DNA of 64,000 nucleotides from Leifsonia sp. Root4 (lineage in GTDB: Bacteria > Actinomycetota > Actinomycetes > Actinomycetales > Microbacteriaceae): NCBI RefSeq assembly GCF_001425085.1, contig NZ_LMDN01000003.1:447685-511684 (forward strand), in the 5' to 3' direction. Both the position numbers and the translations under genes were made by a program. The notes under the pieces were generated by a model, which was not told the DNA's origin, did no database searches, and was given only the letters and a program-made list of their open reading frames with translations. Every line of letters begins with the position of its first letter. The first letter of the stretch is position 1. Below are positions 15,569-23,223 of the stretch, piece by piece.

Positions 15569-16469
15569 CGGGGTGCGGTTGCAGCAGCGCGCCCTCAACA
15601 CGGCAGGTGGCGGCGGCGGTGTCCATTGCAAAACCGAGCAGGCGTGACCAGCCGTCCTCCTGCCCCGGAACCCCGTCATGCACGAGCGCGCTGACCGCTG
15701 CCGCCAGCGTCGCGTCGCCTGCCCCCATCGTGTCGATTACCTCGCCCGGCATGTCAGTGATTCCGGATGCGGCGGTGACACCGGTTCCTGTCGTGATCGT
15801 CGCGCCGTCGCGGCCGGCCGTGGCGAGAACAGCTCCCGTGCCCGCAGCGATCAGCCGATCACGCAGCTCGGTGAGCGACGAGCCGTAGAGAAGCTGAGCG
15901 TCTTCGTCACCCACCTTGGTCAGCAAGCTCCGTGCGGCCAGCGCCTCGAAGTGCTCGACGAAGGCGTCCTTGTCGGCGAGCATGCCCTCACGGGGGTTGG
16001 GGTCGATCACCAGCCGAGACTCCGGCGCCCGCACACTCGCTGCGAGTGCCGCAGCCTGCGCGGGGTTGTCGAACGGAAAGCAGCTGACGACGACGAGCGT
16101 TGCGGCGTCGATCGCGTGCATGACCTCAGGCGTGAACGCGATTTCGCGGTGTTGGGCTGCCGTGTTGAACGCATAGCGGGGCTCGCCGTCGACCCGCTCG
16201 GAGAGCGCGACGGAGGTTCCCAGCGCAGCGGGAGAGGCGATCAGTGCGACGTCGTGGCCACGGAGGTAGTCCCGCACACGGGTACCGCCGGCATCCGCCC
16301 CCAGCGTGGCGATGAGGGTGGTCCCGACGCCGAGCGTGCGGAGGCCGACGGCGACGTTGAGCCCCGCCCCTCCGACGAATTCTCGGTGTTGGGTGCCGTC
16401 GACGATTCGGTCGATCAGGGCGTCGCCGATCACGACGACGTGCGCTGCGGTGGTGGAGTCGACGCTCAT
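15546..16469 (-). CDS. PfkB-family carbohydrate kinase (fructokinase/ribokinase type)
   Basis: 307 residues. HVVVIGDALIDRIVDG and EFVGGAGLNVAVGLRTLG form the N-terminal substrate motif. The C-terminal DTMGAGDATLA anion-hole motif gives catalytic D252. The ATG overlaps the LacI stop (ATGA), so both are made together from the divergent promoter at about 17519-17580. With the adjoining importer this looks like the Sinorhizobium frcBCAK arrangement, where FrcK is a PfkB kinase of fructose; ribose or another pentose is possible. Confidence 0.9.
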   Translation of the reverse strand: MSVDSTTAAHVVVIGDALIDRIVDGTQHREFVGGAGLNVAVGLRTLGVGTTLIATLGADAGGTRVRDYLRGHDVALIASPAALGTSVALSERVDGEPRYAFNTAAQHREIAFTPEVMHAIDAATLVVVSCFPFDNPAQAAALAASVRAPESRLVIDPNPREGMLADKDAFVEHFEALAARSLLTKVGDEDAQLLYGSSLTELRDRLIAAGTGAVLATAGRDGATITTGTGVTAASGITDMPGEVIDTMGAGDATLAAAVSALVHDGVPGQEDGWSRLLGFAMDTAAATCRVEGALLQPHPARRQPIA

Positions 16470-17518
16470 GACGGGGTGATCTCTCCGGATCCGCGAATGA
16501 TGAGTTGGGTCGGCACCGCGTAGCTGCGTGCCGGCGATGCGTCGCCGTCGAGGCGGGCGAAGATCCGCTCTGCGGCCAACTCGCCGATCCGCTGCGGGTT
16601 CTGGGCGACGACGGTGATGCCGGGCTCGAGGAGGTCAGCGAGAGGAATGTCGTCGAAGCCGACGATCGCCACGCGATGCTGCGCGCCGCGCTCCCGTAGG
16701 GCGCGCACGGCGCCGATCGTCACGAGGTTCTGGCTGCTGAACACGGCAGACGGTGGATTCTCCGAATCCAGCAGCGCGAGCAGCGCGGCGCGTGCCGTCT
16801 CCTCATCATGCAAGCCATCGATCGCGGGGATGTCCGAGGTGGCAACGCCCGCGCGGCCCAGCTCCTCGAGGAATCCGCGGCGGCGCTCCTTGGCGCTCTG
16901 AATGTCGACCCGGTCGCCCAGGTAGGCGATGCGGCGATGCCCGTGCTCAAGCAGGTGCCGCGTCGCGACCGCCGCGCCGGCCGCACCGTCACTCGCCACA
17001 ACATCGGCTTCGACGCCCGCAGGCTCGCGGTCGACGAAGACGACGGGGGTGCCGCGGCGCAGCTCCGGGAGCAGGTAGGCCTGGCTGCGCGAAACGGTGG
17101 TGAGAATCAGACCGTCGACCCGCCGCCGAAGAAAGGCATCAACCATCGACTCCTCGCGTTCTGGGTCGTCGTCGAGGCTGGAGGCGAAGACGGCGATGCC
17201 CCTGGCGAGTGCCGCCTCTTCGACGGCGCGGTGCAGCGCGCCAGAGAACGGGTTCGCGACACTACCGACCAGCAGGCCGAGCGTCTTGGTGCGCCCATCG
17301 GCCCTGCGCAGGTTCCCGGCGTGCAGATCGGGCTGGTAGTTGAGGCTTGCCGCGGCCTTCATGACGCGCTCGATCGTGGCCTCTGAGACGTTGGGCTCGC
17401 CGTTGATCACCCGCGAGACCGTCTTGATTCCGACGCCGGCCAGGGCGGCGACGTGCTTCATTGTTGGCCGAGTCCGCGCATCGCCAGGCTCAGGAAGAAT
17501 TTTTGACAACGATGTCAC
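16466..17518 (-). CDS. LacI-family regulator of the sugar ABC locus
   Basis: 350 residues. HTH MKHVAALAGVGIKTVSRVIN (residues 20-39), hinge YQPDLHAGNLRR and a full effector domain with GLLVGSVANPFSG and FSSQNLVTIGAVRAL. Start GTG 17518 is backed by GGAG at 17527-17530, and the 19 residues before MKHV are normal for the family. An operator palindrome covers the first codons (17504-17517) and a second lies past the divergent promoter, so it probably represses itself, the kinase and the transport operon until the sugar or sugar phosphate binds. Confidence 0.93.
   Translation of the reverse strand: MTSLSKILPEPGDARTRPTMKHVAALAGVGIKTVSRVINGEPNVSEATIERVMKAAASLNYQPDLHAGNLRRADGRTKTLGLLVGSVANPFSGALHRAVEEAALARGIAVFASSLDDDPEREESMVDAFLRRRVDGLILTTVSRSQAYLLPELRRGTPVVFVDREPAGVEADVVASDGAAGAAVATRHLLEHGHRRIAYLGDRVDIQSAKERRRGFLEELGRAGVATSDIPAIDGLHDEETARAALLALLDSENPPSAVFSSQNLVTIGAVRALRERGAQHRVAIVGFDDIPLADLLEPGITVVAQNPQRIGELAAERIFARLDGDASPARSYAVPTQLIIRGSGEITPS
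17504..17517. promoter_or_regulatory. LacI-family operator copy 1
   Basis: TGACAACGATGTCA, a palindrome with CG centre, overlaps the regulator's own start codons. It is the exact reverse complement of the copy at 17583-17596. Confidence 0.75.
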
Positions 17519-17546
17519 GATTGTTTCTCCAATGTGCTGAATGGAC

Positions 17547-17576
17547 TTGACTCTAACAGCATTAATGGCTTAGAAC
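17547..17576 (+). promoter_or_regulatory. Promoter of the sugar ABC operon
   Basis: -35 TTGACT at 17547-17552, 18-bp spacer, -10 TAGAAC at 17571-17576. The expected start at about 17583 falls on the first base of operator copy 2. Confidence 0.65.
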
Positions 17577-17582
17577 TACGTA

Positions 17583-17596
17583 TGACATCGTTGTCA
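17583..17596. promoter_or_regulatory. LacI-family operator copy 2
   Basis: TGACATCGTTGTCA lies directly downstream of the -10 of the transport operon and 66 bp from copy 1. A bound repressor would cover the transcription start. Confidence 0.75.
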
Positions 17597-17635
17597 TGGA
17601 GCACAGCTCCATTCAAACCAAGGAGAGATTCACCG

Positions 17636-18736
17636 ATGAATCGCACAGCAAACAATCGATTCGCCAAGCGCCTTCTCGTGGCCGGGTCGATCACGGCAAT
17701 TTCAGCACTCGCGTTCACTGCCTGTTCCTCAGGCACGTCGGATGCCGGCGCTGGAGCCGGATCAGACTCGGACGCCGTAGGCGTCTCCCTCATCGTCAAG
17801 ACCACCGCCAACCCCTTCTTCGTCGCGATGCAGGACGGCGCGAAGGCCGCGGCCGAGTCTGCTGGAGTCGAACTCACGCTCGCCGCCGGCAAGAGCGATG
17901 GAGACGAGGACACGCAGATTCAGGCGATCGAGAATGCGATCTCCAAGGGTGACGCCGGCATCTTGATCACTCCGAACGGCCCTGGTGTCGAAGATGCCCT
18001 CGTCAAGGCACGCGACGCCGGACTCTACGTGATCGCGCTCGACACGCCACCGTCCAACCCCGACTCCGTCGACATCACCTACGCCACCGACAACTTCCTC
18101 GCCGGCCAGTACATCGGTCAGTGGACTGCCGCCAAGCTCGGTGGCGAGAAGGCGACCATCGCCATGATCGACCTCTTCGATGACAAGATCGTCTCCGTCG
18201 ACGTGGACCGCGACCAAGGCTTCCTCGACGGCATGGGAATCGACCTTGCCGATCCCGCGAAGAACGGTGATGAGGCCGAGAGCGGAAGCTATAGCGGCGG
18301 CGAGTACGAGATCGTCGGCAACGCGGCCTCGCAGGGCGCTGAAGACGGGGGTCGTTCGGCCGCCGAGAACCTGATCAGCAAGAACCCGGACATCAACGTC
18401 GTCTACACGATCAACGAGCCTGCTGCCTACGGCGCCTCTCAGGCGCTCAAGGCCGCGGGGATCACCGATGCACTCATCGTGTCGATTGATGGCGGTTGCG
18501 CCGGCGTCGGCCAGGTCGAAGAGGGCATCATCAACGCCACCAGCCAGCAGTACCCGGTGAAGATGGCCGAGCTCGGTGTGCAGGCGATTGTCGACCTCGT
18601 CGCCGACGGCACCAAGCCGGAGGTCACAGAAGGCCTCGACTTCTACAACACGGGTGTCGCCCTCGTCACAGACGACCCGCAGACCGGCGTCGACTCGATC
18701 GACTCCGCAGAAGCACTGACCATCTGCTGGGGCTAG
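17636..18736 (+). CDS. Sugar ABC transporter substrate-binding lipoprotein (FrcB-like)
   Basis: 366 residues. The signal peptide ends at SALAFTAC, a slightly unusual lipobox, with Cys about residue 23 as lipid anchor. The mature part is a type I periplasmic binding fold: VGVSLIVKTTANPFFVAMQD at the start, GDAGILITPNGPGVEDALVKARDAG in the first lobe, and NVVYTINEPAAYGASQAL and IVSIDGGCAGVGQV in the second. These fit the fructose-binding FrcB group. An AAGGAGAG site precedes the ATG. It captures the sugar outside the membrane and delivers it to the permease. A strong hairpin follows the gene. Confidence 0.9.
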   Translation: MNRTANNRFAKRLLVAGSITAISALAFTACSSGTSDAGAGAGSDSDAVGVSLIVKTTANPFFVAMQDGAKAAAESAGVELTLAAGKSDGDEDTQIQAIENAISKGDAGILITPNGPGVEDALVKARDAGLYVIALDTPPSNPDSVDITYATDNFLAGQYIGQWTAAKLGGEKATIAMIDLFDDKIVSVDVDRDQGFLDGMGIDLADPAKNGDEAESGSYSGGEYEIVGNAASQGAEDGGRSAAENLISKNPDINVVYTINEPAAYGASQALKAAGITDALIVSIDGGCAGVGQVEEGIINATSQQYPVKMAELGVQAIVDLVADGTKPEVTEGLDFYNTGVALVTDDPQTGVDSIDSAEALTICWG

Positions 18737-18754
18737 GCCGCCCCTCACCACAGC

Positions 18755-18785
18755 AGCGGGTCGGGGCGCCGCGCCCCGACCCGCT
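18755..18785 (+). terminator. Strong intercistronic hairpin between binding protein and permease
   Basis: AGCGGGTCGGGGCG, loop CCG, and CGCCCCGACCCGCT form a perfect 14-bp stem, 18 bp past the stop. There is no U-run. It likely acts as a partial terminator or 3'-end stabiliser that raises the amount of binding protein over membrane subunits. Confidence 0.65.
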
Positions 18786-18824
18786 TGCCCCACTACCACC
18801 GCACGAGACCATCGGAGTTTTCAC

Positions 18825-19871
18825 GTGAGTCAACAGACAAGCTCGGTAGCACCAGACACCGCAGCTCTTGACCTGGCCGAGGAGTTCCTCGACCGCACCA
18901 CGCCCCTCAGCCGCATCCGCAACGCGCTGCACCGCTATCCGGCAATCAGCCCGGCCATCGTTCTCGTGCTCGCCGTGATCGTCTTCGGCCTGCTCAACGA
19001 GCGCTTCCTGAATCCGGCCAACCTCTCGCTGATCACCCAGCAGGTCGCGGTTGTCGGCACGCTGGCCATCGCTCAGACCCTCATCATCTTGACCGCCGGA
19101 ATCGACCTCTCCGTCGGAGCGGTGATGGTGCTGAGCTCCATGGTCATCGCTCAGAGCACCGTGCAGGCAGGGCTGCCGGCCATCCTCGGCCTCGCAGCCG
19201 GTCTGCTCGTCGGCCTCGCAGCCGGAGCACTCAACGGATTCTTGGTGACCAAGTTCCGCCTCCCACCGTTCATCGTCACCCTCGGTACGCTCAACATCTT
19301 CGTCGCGCTCACGCTGCTCTACTCCTCGGGTGCCACCATCCGCGGCGCCGAGATGCCCGCACTGCTCACCTGGACGGGCGAGACCTTCCAGGTCGGGGGC
19401 GTGAACTTCACCGTCGGTGTCGTGCTCATGCTCGCGGTCTACCTCGTCGTCGCCTTCGTGCTCGGCCGCACCGCCTGGGGGCGCCACGTCTATGCAGTCG
19501 GTGACGACAAAGAGGCCGCGCGTCTCGCCGGCATCAGCGTGAACCGCGTGTTGATGAGCGTGTACCTGGCCGCCGGCGCGATCCTCGCGATCGGCGCCTG
19601 GATCCAGATCGGTCGCAGCAATGCGGCATCCCCGAATGCCGGCCTCGACCTCAACCTCGACTCCATCACCGCCGTCGTGATCGGAGGAACCAGCCTCTTC
19701 GGTGGCCGAGGCACCGTCTGGGGAACCCTGCTCGGCGCCCTCATCGTCGGCGTCTTCCGCAATGGCCTCTCTCTGGCCGGGCTTGATGTGCTCTGGCAGA
19801 CCTTCGCGGTCGGCGTGCTCATCGTCGTCGCGGTTTCGGTCGACCAGTGGATTCGAAAGGTACGCAAATGA
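18825..19871 (+). CDS. Sugar ABC transporter permease (FrcC/RbsC-like)
   Basis: 348 residues with 8-10 membrane helices. QQVAVVGTLAIAQTLIILTAGIDLSVGAV and GTVWGTLLGALIVGVFRNGL are hallmarks of the RbsC/BPD_transp_2 group of sugar permeases. The EAA-like coupling loop reads AVGDDKEAARLAGISVNRV. GTG 18825 has GGAG 7 nt upstream. The permease probably works as a homodimer, since only one permease gene is present. The 3' end overlaps the ATPase gene (ATGA). Confidence 0.92.
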   Translation: MSQQTSSVAPDTAALDLAEEFLDRTTPLSRIRNALHRYPAISPAIVLVLAVIVFGLLNERFLNPANLSLITQQVAVVGTLAIAQTLIILTAGIDLSVGAVMVLSSMVIAQSTVQAGLPAILGLAAGLLVGLAAGALNGFLVTKFRLPPFIVTLGTLNIFVALTLLYSSGATIRGAEMPALLTWTGETFQVGGVNFTVGVVLMLAVYLVVAFVLGRTAWGRHVYAVGDDKEAARLAGISVNRVLMSVYLAAGAILAIGAWIQIGRSNAASPNAGLDLNLDSITAVVIGGTSLFGGRGTVWGTLLGALIVGVFRNGLSLAGLDVLWQTFAVGVLIVVAVSVDQWIRKVRK

Positions 19872-20677
19872 CACTCAGCGCTCCCACCCAGTCGGCATCG
19901 AATGCCGCGGCGGCAGAGACTCGCACGCCCATCCTCCAGGCCAAGCGCCTGGTCAAGACCTTCGGTCGCGTAGTCGGCCTCGACGGTGTGAGCCTGGAGC
20001 TCTATCGCGGCGAGGTGCTCGCCATCATCGGCGACAACGGTGCGGGAAAGTCGACTCTCATCAAGTGCCTGACCGGTGCCGAGATCCCCGACGAGGGTGA
20101 GCTCTACCTCGAAGGCCAGCGCGTCAACTTCAAGCGCCCGCAAGACGCTCGCGGAGCCGGGATCGAGACTGTCTACCAGAACCTCGCCGTCTCACCGGCG
20201 CTCGACGTCGCCGCGAATCTGTACCTCGGGCGCGAGATTCGGAAGGCCGGCGTTCTCGGCTCCCTGTTCCGGATCGTCGACACCAAGGGCATGCGGCAGA
20301 AGGCGCGCGCCGAGCTCAGCGAGCTCGGAATCACCACGCTGCAAGACGTGACCGTTCCGGTCGAGAACCTTTCCGGCGGCCAGCGGCAAGCCGTCGCCGT
20401 CGCCCGCGCAGCCGCCTTCGGCTCCAAGGTGGTCGTGCTCGATGAGCCGACGGCCGCGCTCGGTGTGCGTGAGTCAAACCAGGTGCTCGAGCTGGTGAAG
20501 AGGCTGCGCGATCGAGGTATTCCCGTCATCCTCATCAGCCACAACATGCCCAACGTGTTCGAGGTCGCCGACCGCATCCACATCCAACGCCTCGGCAAGC
20601 GTGCCGCCACGATCACCCCGCAGTCACATTCGATGACGGATGCCGTCGCCATCATGACCGGGGCCCAGCGCGCGTGA
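19868..20677 (+). CDS. Sugar ABC transporter ATP-binding protein (FrcA-like, single domain)
   Basis: 269 residues with one nucleotide-binding domain: Walker A GDNGAGKST at 55-63, signature LSGGQRQAVAVARAA, Walker B VVVLDEPTAALG, switch ISHNMPNVFEVADRIHIQRLG. Most ribose-type importers (RbsA) have two fused domains; the single domain is typical of the FrcA fructose type. It energises uptake together with the permease. Its stop overlaps the GTG of the ABM protein (GTGA). Confidence 0.92.
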   Translation: MTLSAPTQSASNAAAAETRTPILQAKRLVKTFGRVVGLDGVSLELYRGEVLAIIGDNGAGKSTLIKCLTGAEIPDEGELYLEGQRVNFKRPQDARGAGIETVYQNLAVSPALDVAANLYLGREIRKAGVLGSLFRIVDTKGMRQKARAELSELGITTLQDVTVPVENLSGGQRQAVAVARAAAFGSKVVVLDEPTAALGVRESNQVLELVKRLRDRGIPVILISHNMPNVFEVADRIHIQRLGKRAATITPQSHSMTDAVAIMTGAQRA

Positions 20678-20997
20678 ACACGGCAACATCGACCGGAGCG
20701 GTCGCACTCTACGCAGAGTTCGCGGCCGCCCCGGGGCGCGGCAAAGAGGTCGAGAAGCTGATCGCCGACTTCGCCGAGCAGGTCCGCGCCGAACCGGGCA
20801 ACCTCGTATTCGACGTGTACTGCCGGGCCGATGAGCCCGAACGGTTCTTCGTCTACGAGATCTACCGTGACCAAGCGGCATTCGACGCACACATCGCGGC
20901 GGAGCGCGGCGCGACATTCAACTCCGCCCTGAAGGAGCTCACGGTGGGCGATGGTTCGACGCTCACCTTCTTGCGCTCGGTGGCCGCGCTGCCGTGA
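20674..20997 (+). CDS. ABM-domain protein (putative quinol monooxygenase / LsrG-like)
   Basis: 107 residues with the antibiotic-biosynthesis-monooxygenase ferredoxin-like fold: VALYAEFAAAPGRGKEVEKL, NLVFDVYCRADEPERFFVYE, YRDQAAFDAHIAAERG. Members are small cofactor-free oxygenases or isomerases, among them LsrG, which acts on phosphorylated AI-2. It is translationally coupled to the sugar ATPase, so it probably acts on the imported substrate, perhaps as an isomerase or mutarotase-like helper. The function here is inferred, not shown. Confidence 0.8.
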   Translation: MNTATSTGAVALYAEFAAAPGRGKEVEKLIADFAEQVRAEPGNLVFDVYCRADEPERFFVYEIYRDQAAFDAHIAAERGATFNSALKELTVGDGSTLTFLRSVAALP

Positions 20998-21079
20998 GTC
21001 GGACGAGGCACCCCGTTGATATTGCGCAGGAACGGGAGTTGACTTGAGCCCTCCCATCGCGCAGAGAGGCGGAACACTC

Positions 21080-21475
21080 ATGGATACCAACGTTCTCGTG
21101 TGGATCATCGTCGGCGTGATTGTGCTACTCATCGTTGTCGGGGTCGCCGTGTACTTCTCGCGGCAGCGGCGCGAAGCACAGGCGGCGAGCGATCGCCAGA
21201 AGGCACAAGAGGTCCGAGTCCAAGCGCAGGATGACGCCTTGGCGGCCCGGCAGCACGAGGCAGACGCGAAGCGCGCCGAAGCCGAGGCCGAGCAGGCCCG
21301 GATCGACGCAGAGCGCATACAACGGGAGGCCGACGCGCGCCAGGCAGATGCTGCCGACCTCCGTTCGAAGTCAGAGGAACAGCTTCGCCGGGCAGACGAC
21401 ATCGATCCGGATGTCGATGCCTCGCGCGGCGATGAGGCGGCGACGGGGCGTCAGCGCCCCGATACCACTCTCTGA
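21080..21475 (+). CDS. Membrane-anchored coiled-coil hypothetical protein
   Basis: 131 residues. One N-terminal membrane helix (about 5-26, VLVWIIVGVIVLLIVVGVAVYF) is followed by about 80 residues rich in Arg, Glu, Ala and Gln that should form a long charged coiled coil, and a short acidic end (DIDPDVDASRGDE). ATG 21080 has AGGCGGA upstream; TTG 21044 is only an open-frame extension. A similar layout is seen in many small actinobacterial envelope proteins without known function. Confidence 0.7.
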   Translation: MDTNVLVWIIVGVIVLLIVVGVAVYFSRQRREAQAASDRQKAQEVRVQAQDDALAARQHEADAKRAEAEAEQARIDAERIQREADARQADAADLRSKSEEQLRRADDIDPDVDASRGDEAATGRQRPDTTL

Positions 21476-21499
21476 GCTCGCCGCGGCGTGCCCGCCGCG

Positions 21500-21982
21500 C
21501 TAGGCGCGCCCGCGGTTGCGGCGGCGAACCTCCTGAGGGGCGCGACCGCCGAGGAAGGACTTGTCCGAGTCCACGAGGAAGCCTTGTCGCAGGGCCTCAC
21601 GGCCGATGAGCATCCGGAACCCCATCTGATCGCGGTTGCTCAGGGTGGTCTCGGCGGTGACGGTGCGGCCGAACAGCTGCACATCGATGAGCACGACGAT
21701 GCGTTCTTCGCTGTGCCCGGAGGAGCTGCGCACGGAACGCCGGTCGTGCACGGGGCATTCCACCGTGATCGCACCGTTGTCGGTGTGCTGCCACGGTCGA
21801 ACCTGGAACCGCACGTGCGGGGCGCCGTCCGCACTCGAGAACTCCTCGATGCCGAATGCGTGCAGCGCAGAGCTGCGGGCGCCGGTGTCGAGTTTCGCTT
21901 TGATCCACGGAATGCCGATGCTGGGAAGGCCAACCCACTCACGCCAGCCGGCGACAGTGCTTGAATAGGTAGGTTCTCTCAC
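21500..21982 (-). CDS. RimB-like ATP-dependent zinc protease family protein (retropepsin-like)
   Basis: 160 residues. GWREWVGLPSIGIPWIKAKL leads into DTGARSSALHA with D32-T33-G34, the retropepsin-type catalytic triplet of the family that includes E. coli RimB (PF05618). QMGFRMLIGREALRQGFLVD is the conserved C-terminal stretch. GTG 21982 overlaps AGGAG, so initiation may be leaderless: CAAGAT at 21989-21994 ends 6 nt upstream. It diverges from a RimK-type ligase across 24 bp. In E. coli rimB and rimK are neighbours, and RimB homologues influence glutamylation, so a joint role is likely. Confidence 0.82.
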   Translation of the reverse strand: MREPTYSSTVAGWREWVGLPSIGIPWIKAKLDTGARSSALHAFGIEEFSSADGAPHVRFQVRPWQHTDNGAITVECPVHDRRSVRSSSGHSEERIVVLIDVQLFGRTVTAETTLSNRDQMGFRMLIGREALRQGFLVDSDKSFLGGRAPQEVRRRNRGRA

Positions 21983-22006
21983 TCCTTTATCTTGGCAGGG
22001 TCATCG

Positions 22007-23197
22007 ATGAAACTGGCTATTCTTTCGCGCGCGCCTCAGGCATATTCGACGCAGCGGTTGCGCGCAGCCGCACTCCAGCGGGGCCACCGGGTAAAAGTTC
22101 TGAACACTCTGCGATTCGCGATCGATCTGTCGGGCGCCGAACCCGACCTGCAGTATCGGGGCAAGCTGCTCTCCGACTACGACGCGATCCTGCCGCGCAT
22201 CGGTAACTCGATCACCTACTTCGGCACCGCCGTGGTGCGCCAGTTCGAGCAGATGGACGTGTACACGCCCAACACGGCAACGGGCATCACAAACTCGCGC
22301 GACAAGTTGCGCGCCACTCAGATCCTCTCGCGCCACGACATCGCCATGCCGGCGACGGCCTTCGTTCACGCCCGCGCCGACGTGCGCATGGCGATCGAAC
22401 GCGTCGGCGGCGCCCCCGTCGTCATCAAGCTCCTCGAAGGAACCCAGGGCATCGGCGTCATCCTCGCCCCCGAGGTGAAGATCGCCGAAGCCATCATCGA
22501 AACGCTGCACTCCACCAAGCAGAACGTGCTGATCCAGAGTTTCGTCTCGGAGAGCAAAGGCCGCGACATCCGAGCCCTCGTTGTGGGCGACCGCGTCGTT
22601 GCCGCGATGCGGCGCGTCGCCACCGGTGACGAGTTCCGTTCGAACGTGCACCGCGGCGGCAGCGTTGAGGCGGTCGAGTTGACGCCCGAGTACACGCGCG
22701 CAGCGGTGCGCGCCGCCCAGATCATGGGGTTGCGGGTTGCCGGCGTCGACATGCTCGAGGGCAACGACGGCCCGCTCGTGATGGAGGTCAACTCCTCGCC
22801 GGGGCTCGAGGGCATCGAGCGGGCGACCGGCCTCGATGTGGCCGGTGCGATCATCGACTACATCGCCGGCCAGGTGGCGTTCCCCGAGATCGACGTGCGC
22901 CAGCGGCTCAGTGTGTCGACGGGTTACGGCGTCGCCGAGATCGTCGTGCACAGCGATGCAGACCTGGTGGGCAAGCGCCTCGCGGATTCCATGTTGAGCG
23001 ACCTCGACGTCACGGTCCTCACCGTGCACCGAGGCACCGCGGTCATCCCGAACCCCAAGCGCGACGTCGTGCTCGAGGCCAACGACCGGTTGCTCTGCTT
23101 CGGCAAGCTCGAGGACATGCGCTCGATGATTCCCGAGCGCCGTCGGCGCCGGGCTCGGGTGCGCAAGCTCCCGAAGGAGCCGATCCCCGAGGGGTGA
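22007..23197 (+). CDS. rimK: RimK-type ATP-grasp glutamate ligase fused to an RCK_C (TrkA_C) domain
   Basis: 396 residues. Residues 1-295 are RimK-like: MKLAILSRAPQAYSTQRL, DYDAILPRIGNSITYFG, then the ATP-grasp part with NSRDKLRATQILSRHDIAMP, VVIKLLEGTQGIGV, SKGRDIRALVVGD and VAGVDMLEG..GPLVMEVNSSPG. RimK adds glutamates to the C-terminus of ribosomal protein S6; relatives make other alpha-glutamyl links. Residues about 305-380 form an RCK_C domain (VAEIVVHSDADLVGKRLADS, LTVHRGTAVIPNP, ANDRLLCFGKLEDM), normally found in K+ channels and transporters as a ligand sensor. The end is very basic (RRRRRARVRKLPK). E. coli RimK is about 300 residues and lacks this domain. ATG 22007 follows GGCAGGG. 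Confidence 0.9.
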   Translation: MKLAILSRAPQAYSTQRLRAAALQRGHRVKVLNTLRFAIDLSGAEPDLQYRGKLLSDYDAILPRIGNSITYFGTAVVRQFEQMDVYTPNTATGITNSRDKLRATQILSRHDIAMPATAFVHARADVRMAIERVGGAPVVIKLLEGTQGIGVILAPEVKIAEAIIETLHSTKQNVLIQSFVSESKGRDIRALVVGDRVVAAMRRVATGDEFRSNVHRGGSVEAVELTPEYTRAAVRAAQIMGLRVAGVDMLEGNDGPLVMEVNSSPGLEGIERATGLDVAGAIIDYIAGQVAFPEIDVRQRLSVSTGYGVAEIVVHSDADLVGKRLADSMLSDLDVTVLTVHRGTAVIPNPKRDVVLEANDRLLCFGKLEDMRSMIPERRRRRARVRKLPKEPIPEG

Positions 23198-23211
23198 TCG
23201 GCGGCCGCCAC

Positions 23212-23217
23212 TACGCT
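23212..23217 (+). promoter_or_regulatory. -10 element of a leaderless promoter
   Basis: TACGCT ends 6 nt before ATG 23224, which has no Shine-Dalgarno. Confidence 0.45.
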
Positions 23218-23223
23218 GAGCGG

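Noticed and set aside
20674-20997. Naming the sugar locus as lsr (AI-2 uptake)
   Set aside because: The kinase is PfkB rather than FGGY, LsrF is missing, there is one permease and a single-domain ATPase. A fructose-type system is closer.
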